Shown: positions 33,229-45,340 of the stretch, piece after piece | Layout of the letters: every line of letters starts with the position of its first letter | Position numbering within the stretch: position 1 is the first letter of the stretch | Source: Macquaria australasica | Taxonomy: Eukaryota; Chordata; Actinopteri; Centrarchiformes; Percichthyidae | Direction: 5' to 3' | Length of the DNA: 64,000 bases | Assembly: GCA_005408345.1 (NCBI GenBank) | Contig: SEMN01000100.1 | Location: forward strand, 298,501 to 362,500 | Notes under the pieces: generated by a model | What the model was told of the DNA's origin: nothing | The model's database searches: none | What the model saw: only the letters and a program-made list of their open reading frames with translations | Program-made: the position numbers and the translations under genes

Positions 33229-35379
33229 TTGACCAGAGATTCACAGATACTGTACGAGAGAAGATATCAAGACAAAACATGAGAGGACAGGAGAAAAGTG
33301 GATGGAAAAAGGCTTGCGGGTACATAAAAGAGAGCTGTGAAGTTTTAGAGGGTAGTCTTAAGGTCTACATGTTTGACTTGCATGACCTTACACATAATTC
33401 TTTTTTTTAGTTGCTTTGGGGAAAGCTTTTGGTTTCTGTTTTACACAGATCTTTGTGCAAAAGAGAGGTGACCACTTATCTATGTTAGACAGTGGGACTA
33501 ATATGCAGTGAATTCATTCCAAGGTAGAAAATTGTGCAAAACAAAATGTATTTAAGCACCTGCGTAAAAATCTAGTCGCAGGTAACAGAACAAACACATT
33601 GTACTAGTTCATGTGTGTACCACTCTAATGCACTGACCCTGCTGTGACATTAATTTTCGAATTCCCTGCACTTCCTGGCAATCAACTTAGAGGGGCAGTG
33701 GTTCGCAGGAAAAGTTTGCAGAGGAGACAATTAAAGGCAGAAATCTAAGCAGTAGCTGCAACAACAGCAGCAGCAAAATCAACGGAGGCAGAAGAGGATG
33801 ATGCCTTGCGCTGTAATTGTTACTCACTCAGAAAGATGATAAAATTGATCAAATTGCATCCCTTGCGCACTAAAGAAAAAAAAAAATTAAATGGTCAGTG
33901 TAATTAACTTACCTGGCTACTAGCTGCATGATGCAGGGTGCAGATGTGGCTGGAAATGACCATAGTGTTTGTGTTTGTATATGTGCACCGTGTGTGTGTG
34001 TGTGTGTATAAATGGCCCTGTGGTCGTCATCAGGCTCCCATCAGCCCCTCCATTAGTTACTGAGCTGTGGGTCCGTGCTGGAGCCTACCTGCCCTGAATA
34101 CAGATTAGGAGAGGAGAGTATGGGCAGCAAGCACAACGAAGACAAACACACACATGCACGCACACACTCACAAAGACAGCATTAACATATTATCTACTTT
34201 GACTTACAGTGACATATTTTGACACACACTAATAATCAAAGTAAATGCATTTTACACACCTAAGTGACTGAGATGTTGCATCATATGCATGGAATAATAG
34301 TAAAATCATTAAAAACATTTCTGTATATTTCCTCTGGCTGATAAAAGCATACATGTCTGATCACTGCCTATTACTGGACACTGACACGCCGGCGCCTGTG
34401 GAGAGCACTTCATCTGGTGCAGGCAGATCATAGCTTACACATTCTGAAATAACGTCACACACAGCAGAGTACACACACTGGCAGCCCAGCACAAAGGCAA
34501 ATATGGTTGCATACTTCTCTTCTCCTGCTGGAGCCGCAGACTCACGTGCTTGTGACAGGAAATCTGCAGGCAGTCATTACACCGAGCCAAGCAAACACGC
34601 AGCCGCCACGCTCACTGATAATGTTTTCACATGTGCTGCTGCTATGTTGGAGGCATAGACGCATATGTGTGTGTGTGTGTGTGCGTGTGCTTGAAAATGT
34701 AGTGATACAATTTATAAAATAAAACCATGTCAACACTAAGGTTTTACTCACTTTATTTTGTGATTAATGCTTATAATTTACATGTACTTTAGTCTCTCTT
34801 GCAGAAAGAAATTGTAATTTTAAAACAATTAATTTTGGTTTTACATGAATCATTCAATATTTTAAAACTGCAGATGACTGTATCTTGAAAACATCACAAT
34901 TTTTCAAAAAAACAAAAAACCAAAACGTCTTAGCCACAAACCTACGTTAGATAAAATATTAAGATGGAGAGGGTGACAGTGTTTTTCAGAGGTTCTCACC
35001 TATGAAGTTAGGACAGAGGAAGAATATGAGGCTATAGAAACCTCATCAGTAATGAAACTTATGTTTAAAGGGATGTCAGAAAAAGAAGAGGGTGTCCAGG
35101 TTGAGTTCAAGGCTGAAGACCAGGGCACTGCCTTGGAGTTCAAGCAGGAGCTGCAGGACATGAGGGCTGGGGGAAGGGGAGAGGGTGTGTGATGGCTTCT
35201 GTGTGTCCCTCTGGCTGCGCAATGGGACCCTTGGGAGACCTGGGTCAGGAGGCCTCCCTCCAGCCCCCCCCCCGCATTACTGTGCCATTTAAAGCCACCC
35301 AGCATCTATTTCCTCCAATAAAAACTAATAACCTTTTCTGTCGGAAATCACGGCAGCTCTTGAGTGCTGGAGCAGAGGC
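33229..35379. other. Non-coding stretch with two complex islands
   Basis: Mostly AT-rich. GT tracts lie at 33990-34007 and 34666-34690. The islands at about 34010-34130 and 34380-34640 are unique and GC-richer, with CATTAGTTAC, GACACGCCGGCGCC, a CRE half site in AATAACGTCAC and CAGTCATTACACCG; they may be regulatory. 35000-35300 is G-rich with a poly-C run at 35265-35273. A GTAAGT-type donor on the minus strand at 33907-33912 closes a 37-nt exon-like segment with a weak acceptor. No gene is recognised. Confidence 0.45.
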
Positions 35380-35660
35380 CTGACTGGATGGCCTGTAATT
35401 GCAGTCCAGAAGTCCCCCTTTAGTTTATTTTTTGCAGTGTTTTGGATTTGATTTTTTCCCCAGTCCTCTTGGTCCTCTGCGCTTTGCGGCTGATTGCCTG
35501 CGCAGCTCGCCCCACACTCAGTAATCAGACAGGAGCTGGAGAGGGGGCAAAACAGCAACTCAAGGACCTTTTATAATTGGGAGGGATTTGGAGGGCAGTT
35601 GGACTTTACATTTGGTGTCAGAATAGGTTGTGATGGTGACTGCGCGGGCTGAATAACAGA
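35380..35660. promoter_or_regulatory. Conserved-element-like block
   Basis: Complex block with GGCCTGTAATTGCAGTCC, GCGCTTTGCGGCTGATTGCCTGCGCAGC (a CpG cluster) and CACTCAGTAATCAGACAGG. It is followed by a G-rich AT-poor segment. TAAT and TGATTG cores next to CpG-containing sequence suggest a developmental enhancer. Conservation was not tested. Confidence 0.33.
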
Positions 35661-38404
35661 GGTGACAAAGCCCCCATTGCAGTCAAGTAGTTTATTGTGA
35701 GGCAGCTATGAATAGTCTGCATGTATGTCTGCTCTTATACTGTCCATTTGTCTTTGGGAGTGTTGTGGCATAATTTTGGAAACCAGCTAAAACAAGTAAG
35801 GTACCTGACTTTTAAGAAGAGGTTCCTAGAACTGCAGTATTGACACAGTCACATTTTTGACCGGGCTTGAATGCTTTTCCAGCATATGCCCAAATATAAT
35901 GTTACTAAATCATATTGAGAGTCTACCATTTCATAGAATAAGAAACCCACTTGTTTTGATTTTCATAACAATTTGTTGCAGTGATTCATGGTTGTTTGGA
36001 GTCTCTGTTTACATTGCAGATTGTGATGAACAAGGTTTTAGATGCAGCTCTGTATCTCATGTATATCAGTATATCTAATACAGAATTGAAAATGTTTCCT
36101 CTTTCTGTGACATTTTGCCATTTTATGTAATTTTCTGCATTACAATGGCTTTGAAAGAGGACGTGTAGAAAACCCTCAAACCAGTAAATAATCTCTAATA
36201 TTATGTACCTCTCTAGAGGGCAAACATATATTATTGTCACAAAAGCTTTTAAACTAACACAATTTGTCTTTACAACTGACAGCAATTATACCTGGACCTA
36301 AATAATTCCTTTCTGTGATTTTTTCTTAGCATGTTCTTAGATTTTCAACCACTTTTGCATTTAAGTAGTCACTCTGCTATGTTGTGGCTAAATTATAGAA
36401 TAATTTGGCACACTCAACAGTGTTAGCTAGCTCTGGGCTAATAGTAGGATTGAGGTGAATTCAGATTCAGCTCTGTTCAGGATGCCCTGGGGCTTGGAGC
36501 CCAGCTTGTCCAGGACTACAAAAGGTCCAGAGTGTAGCCCTAAGCAATCTGCGGTGTAAAAAAAACCAGTAGTTGTATGATTCTCCATCTGTCTTGGGAT
36601 AATTATAGTCTGTTTTTTTATTTAACCTTTATTTAGACAATTGCTTGATTGTTATTCATCACATCATATATTTTATTTACATATACGGTATATAGTGTCC
36701 AAGATAAAGTCCCTCTTCTTCTTTTTTTTCTTATTTCTTCCTCCTCTTCCTCTTCATCACTACAACAACACTTCATCAATATGCCAGCCCTCCTCTGCAG
36801 ATCATTCAACAACCCAGCAGAAATTAACTATTTGCTCAAAATACATCATAGATTTCTCTTTAATATTTGCAGAAATGATTTAAATGAAACACATCCCAGT
36901 GCAGAGAAGAGGTCAGTGTGTGTGTGGGGATTTGGGTCATACTAGTGGAAACAAACTCTGGGGTCTAATAAATTGGCCAGTTTTTAATTGCATGAGGAGA
37001 CATGTGTTCGGGGAGGCTCTGCTGCATACTAATTGGAGAGAGCCATCAGCACTCTTAGGGTCATAGTTTCTGCCTTTGGGTCCCTCTGTGCACTGCACAG
37101 ACGTACAGGCAGCATGCCCCCTCTGCCACAGAGAGCCACTTCCCCCAGGGCACAGAGGCCACAGCCTAGCCTTGCTCCTTGCTCTCTGACAGTACAAACA
37201 AATATCTGTAGTCCAACAGAACAGACATTCTTGCTTCCACAATGGGAATATCTTCTCAATGTAGGAGGGCGGTACTGCTCTTCTTTGTGTTCCCATGTCC
37301 TTGTGGTGTTTTAGTGTCAGAGTAAAAGGTATGTTTGAGCATTAAGACACAGGACACTGTCACAGACTTTGCTAAACTTTTGTTATACATTGGTGTGGTG
37401 AATCAGTATAATCGGGGTCTTCATCCTGTTAAGAATTTGTAAGGTAGCATCCAATAATGTAATGATATATTGATATCTCAGTTTAATGCAAGAGCCCAAA
37501 GCCAGGGTTTTTGAAAATCTTGAATTTTCAGTTACTGTAAATCTTTATTATCTTAAATTTCAGAATACTACAGTCTGGATCAGTTATTGTACATGTAGAG
37601 TGTGAGGTATAATATATTTTCGGCCTGTAAGAAAAGTGTCCCATCTTTAAAGGGATTTCTTATGTTGATTTCACAGAGCACAAGAATGCCCTTGAAGACT
37701 TTATTTTGTTGAGCAAGATAATGAAATTGGGTTTCACAATAATGATTTTATTAAATCTTGACTTAGCTTCACAGCACCAAAATGCCACTGAAATACAGTA
37801 TACTGTGTGACTACTTGCTGCTCTTAATAACCACAGTTATATTTATATTTATATATGTGTGTGTGTGTGTGTGTGAACTTTACATGCATGTGGACAAGTT
37901 TTGGTACGTATGCTTGTGTGCGTGTTAGATTAGAAGTGTGAATGCTTGCATTGTCACTTGTGTATTGTGTACTCTATGTCTAATGGTGACTCATAGGCAG
38001 ATTTGGTCATATGAGATAGATGTGTTGCTAGATGTCTCAGTTTAGGTCCTGTCACTTGCAAGGCAATGAACTTGACTTAAAACTTAGGGAAATTCAATTG
38101 GTGAGTAATACACCATAATGAGCAGATCAATGATAATTATGGAGCCTTCATGTCTAACAAAATATAGCACGGTGTACATGCCATACTACTGTTTGTGGCC
38201 CGTGTAAGCAGTGATTTTCAGGAATTTGCTTCTGTATTCACGTCAGTGTGTATAGGAGAGAGTAAGCAAATGAGTAATGCGGAAGTCCATGTAGTTTTAA
38301 GCACATGGAGCCTAACACTGCACTGCATTTTCAGTATATTCATATTTTAAAATTTGATTGTTTAAACTCCATAGACTGGCCAGCTTCTAGTCTATTATGG
38401 CCCG
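35661..38404. other. Non-coding stretch, no gene seen
   Basis: AT-rich for the most part, with more complex sequence at 36,420-36,560 and 36,940-37,260. Overlapping frames on both strands at 36937-37314 (up to 119 codons) show no domain. A GTATGT donor at 37329 has a pyrimidine-rich TTTTAG only 14 bases before it, too short to accept as an exon. A GT tract lies at 37855-37875. Confidence 0.5.
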
Positions 38405-38434
38405 GGTTGGCTGTGGTTGACTGTGGTTGGCTGT
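38405..38434. repeat. 10-bp tandem repeat, three copies
   Basis: GGTTGGCTGT, GGTTGACTGT and GGTTGGCTGT follow one another with a single difference. It is a short decanucleotide repeat, not part of a microsatellite run, and its role is unknown. Confidence 0.85.
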
Positions 38435-39019
38435 TCCACAAAATATTAATGAAGGCATTGAGGAGATGAGGCTACCACACAAAGTGCTAAAGTAAGAGAA
38501 ACAAGTGGTGAGATTTCCCAAGCCGTTCCCCAGCCTGTTTAAATAGGCACTGTACAATTTCTTTGCCATGATAACTCAAATTAAATGTCTCTACCACCAA
38601 AATAAGCAGAGATGGGTGGAGGTTTTGTGTACCCACAAATAACAAGGCATCTGCACATGCAAAATTACCCTACAACTAGCAGCTATGCACTTCTCAAATT
38701 GGTTTAAGTGTGCAGTGTTGTAATGAAGCCTTGCTTGATTTTAGCTGATCATCTAGTGCTCGTAATCATATACTGTATGTCAGTGTTGGAGCTGGACTGT
38801 TACAGTGAAAATAACCTGTGTGTCTGACCAGAAGCCTGTCATTTCACCTTGTGAGTCAGAGGCATCCTGCGTCTGTTTGCATGTATGCTTCAAGGTGTGT
38901 GTTGTTTATTACATCAAACTATTTCTCACCACCTGCAAAAAAACAAAAAAAAAACAAACAAACTGCAGGCTTATTTAGTAAATTTGATTCTGCTAACTAG
39001 AGTACATAACTGTGATGAA

Positions 39020-39290
39020 CCTATATTTTTTCTGCAGTACTCAGTGCTGTATTCAGGAGCTTGGGAAGCATTTCTCAACATAGGCAAAGAGGCATGGCCA
39101 GCGGTTTTCCAGAATAATGACTCAAGATTGGAAACGATTCCAAAGTTGTTAGAAATTGGCCTCAGCGTGCCCGTTAAAACCAGACAGCTATGGCACTATA
39201 AATCAATCAGCATAAATGTAAAAATAGCTAATATCATAGTGCATGACATTCAAAGTATAAGAAGTGTACATATTCAAGCTTAAGTATGTT
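39020..39290 (+). promoter_or_regulatory. Conserved-element-like block behind an acceptor-like site
   Basis: A good acceptor-like CTATATTTTTTCTGCAG ends at 39037 and is followed by 82 open codons, but no donor is seen and the peptide shows no domain. From 39110 the sequence is distinctly enhancer-like: AGAATAATGACTCAAG (AP-1-like TGACTCA), GGCACTATAAATCAATCAGC and AATAGCTAATATCATAG. I favour a non-coding regulatory element, with a terminal exon as the alternative. Confidence 0.3.
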
Positions 39291-39639
39291 GATTTTGGGG
39301 CTATATATACATAAAGCAACTACATTTCTATCTTTATACAGAGCATTTTGCAGTATTTAAAGAGACAGAAGTAAACTGATTACAATCTGTCTAGATAGAA
39401 AGCAGTTTGGGCCTTTATGTTTGCCTTTTCAAACCTTAACACAACCTAGTTCAGCGACAAAACCTAGACAATGAAAGACACTGTCACATATGATGAAGCC
39501 AAGCCAAGAGCTTACATGGCCTGATAAATTAACCTTTTCCGCTTGCCTTTTTTTCTGTGTTCTTTCTGTGTTCCTGTTTTTGTGTTTCAGAGTATTACTG
39601 TATGTTTGTGTGCACACTTCCTTAATTGCATTAAGAGGA

Positions 39640-39870
39640 TGACGCACTTTCTTACTCTGTTTAAGCTCACTTTAATTGCCTCTGAATGGTGTGCTAGGGA
39701 AGCAGGGACTGACGGCACAACGTGGACATGCAATTAGCTATCTTTCATAAGACACTCGGGGGGGAAAAAGAGAGGGCTCCAATTCATAAAGGAATTTCAC
39801 ACACAAGGCAACAAATGCTATTTTGTGTCATTGCTGTGGTGGCATCTTGATAGAATGGCATTTCATTCAT
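39640..39870. promoter_or_regulatory. Conserved-element-like block
   Basis: Unique sequence with CTCACTTTAATTGCCTC, GACATGCAATTAGCTATC, CCAATTCATAAAGG (CDX/HOX-like ATAAA) and TTTCATTCATTAAAG, interrupted only by a short G7A5 run. The close spacing of several AATTA/TTAAT cores is typical of homeodomain-regulated enhancers. No alignment was available. Confidence 0.37.
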
Positions 39871-40598
39871 TAAAGAATCAGACATTCAGGGTAAGCAAGA
39901 CAGAGCGATCCATTCAAAGAGAAAGAAGAGGGGCTGTGATAAAAGGAAAAAAAAAAGCACAGTGGTAGCAGGAGACACCAAGATGTAGGTGAGGTGCAAA
40001 TAAAAAATGAGAAGAGAAAGACTGAAAGAGTTAGCGAGATAGGAGAAGGGGTGAGGAAAGAGTGATCGAGGCAGATCGCAGTATAGACACACGGAGATAT
40101 GTGGGCCCTGGTGAATTCTCACTTCAGTTTGGAAAGAGTGGATCAGTGATGGCACAATGACAGAATGGCTCCAGAAACTGCCGGGCCTTTGCTGTAGTTG
40201 GAAATTACAGATGCATTTTTACATATTCCATCCAATCTGACATATTAAGTTGAATGAGAGGGAGGTGCCAAAAGTTTTTAACTGCAACTGCTTCCTTGTT
40301 TTGTACCACAGGAAATTAAATCAAAGGAGAAGTAATGTGACCCCTTTGTCTTATTCTAACATAAACTTTTCACATGCCTTCTCTGATCATTATTATGGGT
40401 CTGCGGTCCATAAAACCGTTATACTTTATAAATATTAATTTCTTTATATCATTTTTTAGGTATGTCTGATGTGGATTGACAATAATATTGTAAGTAGCTC
40501 TTAAAACGTGATATTAGTTTACGATCCTTTATCTAGATTGGGACAGGCTGCACATGCATTTTTCATGTGTATAAATTTACTGTAAGGCATTAAGTAAA

Positions 40599-40606
40599 TG
40601 ACGTCA
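40599..40606. promoter_or_regulatory. Perfect cAMP-response element
   Basis: TGACGTCA is the palindromic CREB/ATF site and here is followed by TGCATTAGG. In CpG-depleted DNA a perfect CRE is noticeable, though a single 8-bp match can arise by chance. Confidence 0.4.
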
Positions 40607-40699
40607 TGCATTAGGTTAATGGCATTGTTGCGACACGTATCAGAAGCTTTTAATGCCGTGTGATTCAATAGGTAGCTCAAACAGCACTACCGATGCTCT

Positions 40700-40862
40700 C
40701 TATCTCCTTCAGCTGCCCCTCCTTTTTCTTCTCGCTCTCCTTGCACTCATTTTTCTATGCCCCACCCCCTTCATTTCTGTGCCCCCGCACCCCCCACCCC
40801 CGATACCCCTTCCCCCATCTTGGACAATCTCTCTCTGTCTCTTCCTGTCTCTCCCCTTCTTC

Positions 40863-40897
<35 letters not shown>

Positions 40898-40940
40898 CCC
40901 AACTCCATTCTCCCTATCCCTCCCTCCACTCTTCTTCATT
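40700..40940. repeat. Pyrimidine-rich stretch with (CT)n tract
   Basis: A 240-bp C/T-dominated stretch with C-runs at about 40788-40815 and a (CT)n core at 40863-40888. It yields Leu/Ser/Pro-rich frames on + and Arg/Glu-rich frames on the minus strand, which are artefacts of composition. Confidence 0.9.
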
Positions 40941-41130
40941 TAATAGTGGACCTCAGAGTGGTTGCCATGTCGACCAGCCAGCATATTACTATGGCAACCA
41001 GTCTGAGCGAGACAAGGCTGCTGATTAGGGAGAGATGTCTAGTGTAGCCTGGCCAGCGGAGGGTGGAGAGGAAAAGGGGGAAATGGTGTTGGGGTGCTAC
41101 AGGGGGGTTGTATATTATAGGTCTGAACAT

Positions 41131-41161
41131 TGTGTGTGTGTGTGTGTGCGTGTGTGTGTGT
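41131..41161. repeat. (GT)n microsatellite
   Basis: About 30 bp of GT with one GC interruption, followed by a short degenerate GT tail. Confidence 0.95.
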
Positions 41162-41589
41162 TGTATGTGTGTGCATCTCAAAAAAGAATTTGTAGAGGCT
41201 GGTGAGTTCTCTAATAAGCCAAAGGACATTTTACTTCAGATTTCAGATCACACTGCTACCTGCAGTAATGCACTGTCTAGATGTGTCTGATAGTCTTTTT
41301 CTTTCTTTAAGAGAAATTACAATTTCTTGATCTCTCACTGTGCTAACCATCATCACATAAGCTTTTTATGTACAGTGTTGGATTCTCTTTGCTGGAGCAC
41401 ACCTATGGAAAAATTCTCCTAAATAGATGAATGAAAATGAGTACTATTTCCACGTGTATAATACAGGAGCTGCCTTAACGTTTCCCTTAAGGCCCACAGT
41501 GCTGAGTTACTTTGTTTTGATGGCATATAGGCAAAACTGAGCCAGGCTGGAAATTATTCTCTTATTGTATTTGGGCAGAATCATATTCA

Positions 41590-42140
41590 GTGTTATGACA
41601 TGTGAGGGACGGAGCAGCCAGAGCTTTTAAAAAGCTTCACCCTCCTCCAAGAACACTAATGAACGCTGTAGAGGATGCCTCAGACCTCCCAGATCCATCA
41701 GAGAAACTAATTACAAGATCCAATTAAAGAGAGAGAGGGAGAAGAAGGGGAAGAGAGAAAAAGAGAGAGAGTACATGTAGTTGGGGAGGGGGGGGGGGCA
41801 GGTCTCCCTTTACCATTGACCCAGCCAAGCCGTTGGCTCATTCAAGACAGTAATTATAGCTTATTTATTATTCATCCTTGAGCTAAATAAGAGCGTGACA
41901 TTTCAATAACAATAATAAGGGCAGAAAAAAAGGCAGCACAAACTACAGACTTACTAATTGCAGTGCTCAGAGATTAAACGACTGGAAAAATGTTGTTATT
42001 TACTTATTCATAACATCTAGACCAGCCATAAGCGCACAGCAATGCATTTTGCTGAAAATGAGTCTAAGGGACCCTCTCATGAGATCTCCTTGGTGGACAT
42101 AATCCTCGACAAAACCAGGATGCCATGCTTCCCTTAACAA
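41590..42140. promoter_or_regulatory. Two conserved-element-like islands around a purine tract
   Basis: 41590-41730 has AGAGCTTTTAAAAAGCTTC (near-palindrome), CACTAATGAACGC and AACTAATTACAAGATCCAATTAAAG. 41731-41800 is a GA-rich tract ending in a run of about ten G. 41815-42140 has CAGTAATTATAGCTTATTTATTATTC, GAGCTAAATAAGAGCG and CAATAACAATAATAAGG. The two islands look like homeodomain/SOX-type enhancer sequence split by simple DNA. Confidence 0.35.
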
Positions 42141-42459
42141 GTGTTTTTGGGGTCTGTATCACTGAGCAAGGACTTAATGACTTTCTCTCACTGTTTTATT
42201 GTGACCATGTCTCATTACAATGAGAACAACCTGGTGCGTGTGGTCTTAAATTTTCAACAGATTTTATAATCTTTGGCTTTTAGTACACTATACTCAATCA
42301 TAGTTTATTGAGGTAATAATTCACAAAACATTCTCAAGAATTAATGTATTTCTTAATATGGTGATTATCACTTTATCCAGCTTGCGTAAGGCCTACACCC
42401 CTCGTCCTCTCATCCCCCTTGTCTTTACACCCATACACCCATCTTCCCACCTCTCTTTC

Positions 42460-42690
42460 CCCTAAGCTGAACTCTGAGGCACCTCATTAAGACTGCCAGC
42501 TCTTGGCCTCATTGGCTATGGCAGAGGTGAAGAATATCACATAATCATGAAGTGGAGATGGCATTACACTCATCACAAATTATAGATGAGTTTTACTGTG
42601 TGGCGGCAGGCCTGGCAGACTAGTGCTTAACTTAAGTGACTGTTACAGGGGTCTGCAGTCCCCCTCCTCCCATCTGAAACAGTCCCCATC
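42460..42690. promoter_or_regulatory. Conserved-element-like block
   Basis: Unique sequence with CACCTCATTAAGACTGCC, GCCTCATTGGCTATGGCAG, CACATAATCATGAAG, CACAAATTATAGATG and a near-palindromic CTTAACTTAAG. It is flanked by C-rich low-complexity sequence on both sides. Enhancer role is inferred. Confidence 0.35.
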
Positions 42691-44289
42691 CCTCCAATTG
42701 GAAGTAACATTTATTGAGACTGTCTGCACTAACATTGGGCATGTATTATATTACATGTTACTGAATATTTTCCTTTATATTTTTCCTGCCTTGCATTACA
42801 GAGACTTAGCCAGATCAGCACGACAAGGTGTTTTGTCCATATCAGATCATGGGTAGGACACTTCCTACTCATTAAACATGGATATTGGTATATTAAAATG
42901 CAGTCTAGTGAGTATTGGTCAGGCTCAAGACAGTGGACGTCCAAAAACAAAACCCACAACAGCTGTAATTGATTGGTTGCTGAAAACCTATATCCACCTC
43001 TGAATGCATTTGATCAAACAGAGGAGACTTTGTTGTCTTCTGTCATTTACCTGCCAGGCACTAAGAATATCTGTTTTTGATCATGCGATTCTTATGTTAG
43101 GCCTCATGACTCTTCCATTATGGTTCTGAGCTGAGAAACAAAAACTAGGGGGAAAAAATGAAGACAAACAGCAATCTGTGATTTTCCTTTGATTTTATCT
43201 ATTTGCATTCAAGTGTTCCTCCAAGCCACTCAAGAAGTCCTTTCTCTAACAGAGCAATGTATAATAGTACAATGCAACATAAGCGTCATGTGTCCCATTG
43301 CCATAGGGCAACAATACACTGTTCTGTACCCTGCTTCCTTCTCCTTCCTTCTGCTTTTGTCCTTGAATCTCAAAGGAGCCTTGTTAATATACTTCTATTA
43401 GGTGAATCAAGCAGCAACAGACTGCAGACAGTGTAAATGAATAGTCAATATTTGGAGATATGGTAAAAGCATGGTGTACTCTTCATAGAATATTTCATCT
43501 CATGTTATGTAAAAGTGTGCATCTATGGTGTGTTCCTTATATTTTACATAAGTGGAGTTGTACACATGCTCGGGCATACACACTGACAAGCAGAAACCTT
43601 GGCCTTGCAGACTTGAAAGAAGGGGATAGCAGCCCAGTTACCAATGGAAGATGGGAGGGTTTCATCAGAGGGCTGAAAAGCTTCTTCTCTCCCTTTGCCT
43701 CTGATTTTGCCTCCTCTCCTCTCCTCCTTCTCTCCTGACCGTTCAGACTCTTCATACCCTCTCTCTGCCTGACTAGAACAGGAGGGGGGGAGGTTATACC
43801 ACTTATCAGCTGATGCGGGACATGTCCTCAGACAGAGCCATTGATGTTATTGATTGATTCATTTGCGGTTTTCCCATACAGTTGCCTGCTTGTAGTTTTT
43901 GTCAGGGGCACTGAGCTTATACACAGAGTTATGGAATTTGGTTGAGGGGCTCGGTAGGACCAGGGGAGGGTCATTGTTGTGACTGTGGTGCAGAAATGGA
44001 CAAGTTAAGAAAGCCCAGTATCACATTTCCTATTCCTTCTCTAAAGCGGTCTTTTATTAAACAGGAAATATATAAAACAAAAAGGTAGTCATGCACAGAC
44101 ATGAAATACATATTCTTCTGTACCATGAGCTTCCCTTTTACCTCTTTCTCATGCAAATGGTGTGGAAACTGTCCACATGATTGCACACGCTAGACCGTAC
44201 TTACAGGATCACAACTGATGCACAGACAAACACATTGCCCTATTGCTGTCTCAACACACTCGTGCAAACACATACACACTGACCAGATC
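42691..44289. other. Non-coding stretch, no gene seen
   Basis: A very good acceptor-like tract (TTTTTCCTGCCTTGCATTACAG) ends at 42801, but the following sequence has only weak donors within 60 bases, so no exon is called. 43,680-43,740 is CT-rich, and a run of eight G lies at 43784-43791. Open frames are domain-free. Confidence 0.5.
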
Positions 44290-44420
44290 ACACCCCCTCG
44301 GGGCTGTGGGGCAGTGCTTGAGCGATGTCTCCCCAGGGGGCTGATATTTTATAGTTTGTGTCCATCAGTGCCGTAGCCTGGGGCGCCAGGGTTGACAGTA
44401 AGTGCTCTCAACACCGGTGA
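44290..44420. promoter_or_regulatory. Conserved-element-like block with CTCF-like core
   Basis: Contains TCCCCAGGGGGCTGAT (partial CTCF-like core AGGGGGC), then GATATTTTATAGTTTGTG and GGGGCGCCAGGGTTGACAG. The SfoI-like GGCGCC palindrome and CpGs stand out. Both boundary and enhancer roles are possible, and neither is shown. Confidence 0.3.
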
Positions 44421-45179
44421 CACTGATTCATCTGAGCTATGACACAGATGAGGGAGAAGGGGGAGGGGGGCAACCAGAAAAGATGTATAAAACACCTAGA
44501 GACCAGGTTACGCTCATGTATTTGGTTTGAGTTACCAGGTCCTTATGTTCTATGTTTAAATGAGTACAATGCACATACTGTATACTTGAGTATATTCAGG
44601 TATGTAATGTTAGTGAACGCCAAATTGTCTTCTCTAGCAGTGGTTGGTACATATAGGTTCCTGGACGTTCACCATAATGCACGTGGCTGTACTATGATAT
44701 GGCGGTCTAATATGGGCTAGACCAGAGAGATTGGCTTGAGGAAGGGGACTCCAATCTAACATGGCATTTCAATTTCTCATTCCCCCTCATGGCTGTGCTG
44801 TGCACTGCTGCACCTCTTCTACATACATATAGGGAGGACGCCTCTGAACCCCAGCCTTCTGGATGCGCATACTAAGCAATCAATGTGTCACCTCTCCCTG
44901 ACAATCCTATTTTTTTCATATGGGGGCCATGCTCATTTTTTCTTGTCAGCAGAAGGTAATTTGCTGTATTGTGATTCAGTCCTAAAACTTGGTGACGAGG
45001 TGTCTGATAAGTCGCTACCTCCCTTCTGTCTCCCCCCACTCCCTCACAGCCCCCCTGCATCACCCACAATGTGGAAAAACCGAGGTAGCACCCCAACCCC
45101 CATCCTATCTACACCCAACTGCACCCCCACACCCCTGTCCCTTCTTTCCACACCAAGCCCAACATAGTTGTATCTGAGG
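44421..45179. other. Non-coding spacer, CA- and C-rich at its right end
   Basis: Unique sequence without an exon. 45010-45165 is C-rich with ACCCC and CACCC units and gives Pro/Thr-rich artefact frames. The frame at 44439-44720 has no domain. Confidence 0.5.
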
Positions 45180-45340
45180 CGGGCTGCTAAATTAGATAAG
45201 CGGGGCTGTGGCGCAGCGCCCCTGATTAATAAAAGATGCAGTGCTCCCTGGGGATGGCCCCTCTGAGGGCCAAGCAGAATCTACCCACAGACAATGGAGT
45301 TTGCTCGCACACAATGAACAGGAAATAGAGAGAATGAACC
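45180..45340. promoter_or_regulatory. Conserved-element-like block
   Basis: Starts GCGGGCTGCTAAATTAGATAAGCGGGG, followed by GTGGCGCAGCGCCCCTGATTAATAAAAG. It has CpGs, a GGCGCAGCGCC near-palindrome and a GATTAATAAAA homeodomain/POU-like core in 60 bp. This combination of GC-rich and AT-rich motifs is one of the most enhancer-like of the window. Confidence 0.4.

Noticed and set aside
33913..33949. 37-nt exon-like segment on the minus strand with a GTAAGT donor
   Set aside because: Acceptor (CATTTCCAG) is weak, the segment is very short and nothing nearby on the minus strand fits it.
37315..37328. 14-nt segment between TTTTAG and GTATGT
   Set aside because: Far below usual exon length and no supporting neighbours.
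42780..42850. Strong acceptor TTTTTCCTGCCTTGCATTACAG
   Set aside because: Only weak donors follow; no exon can be bounded.
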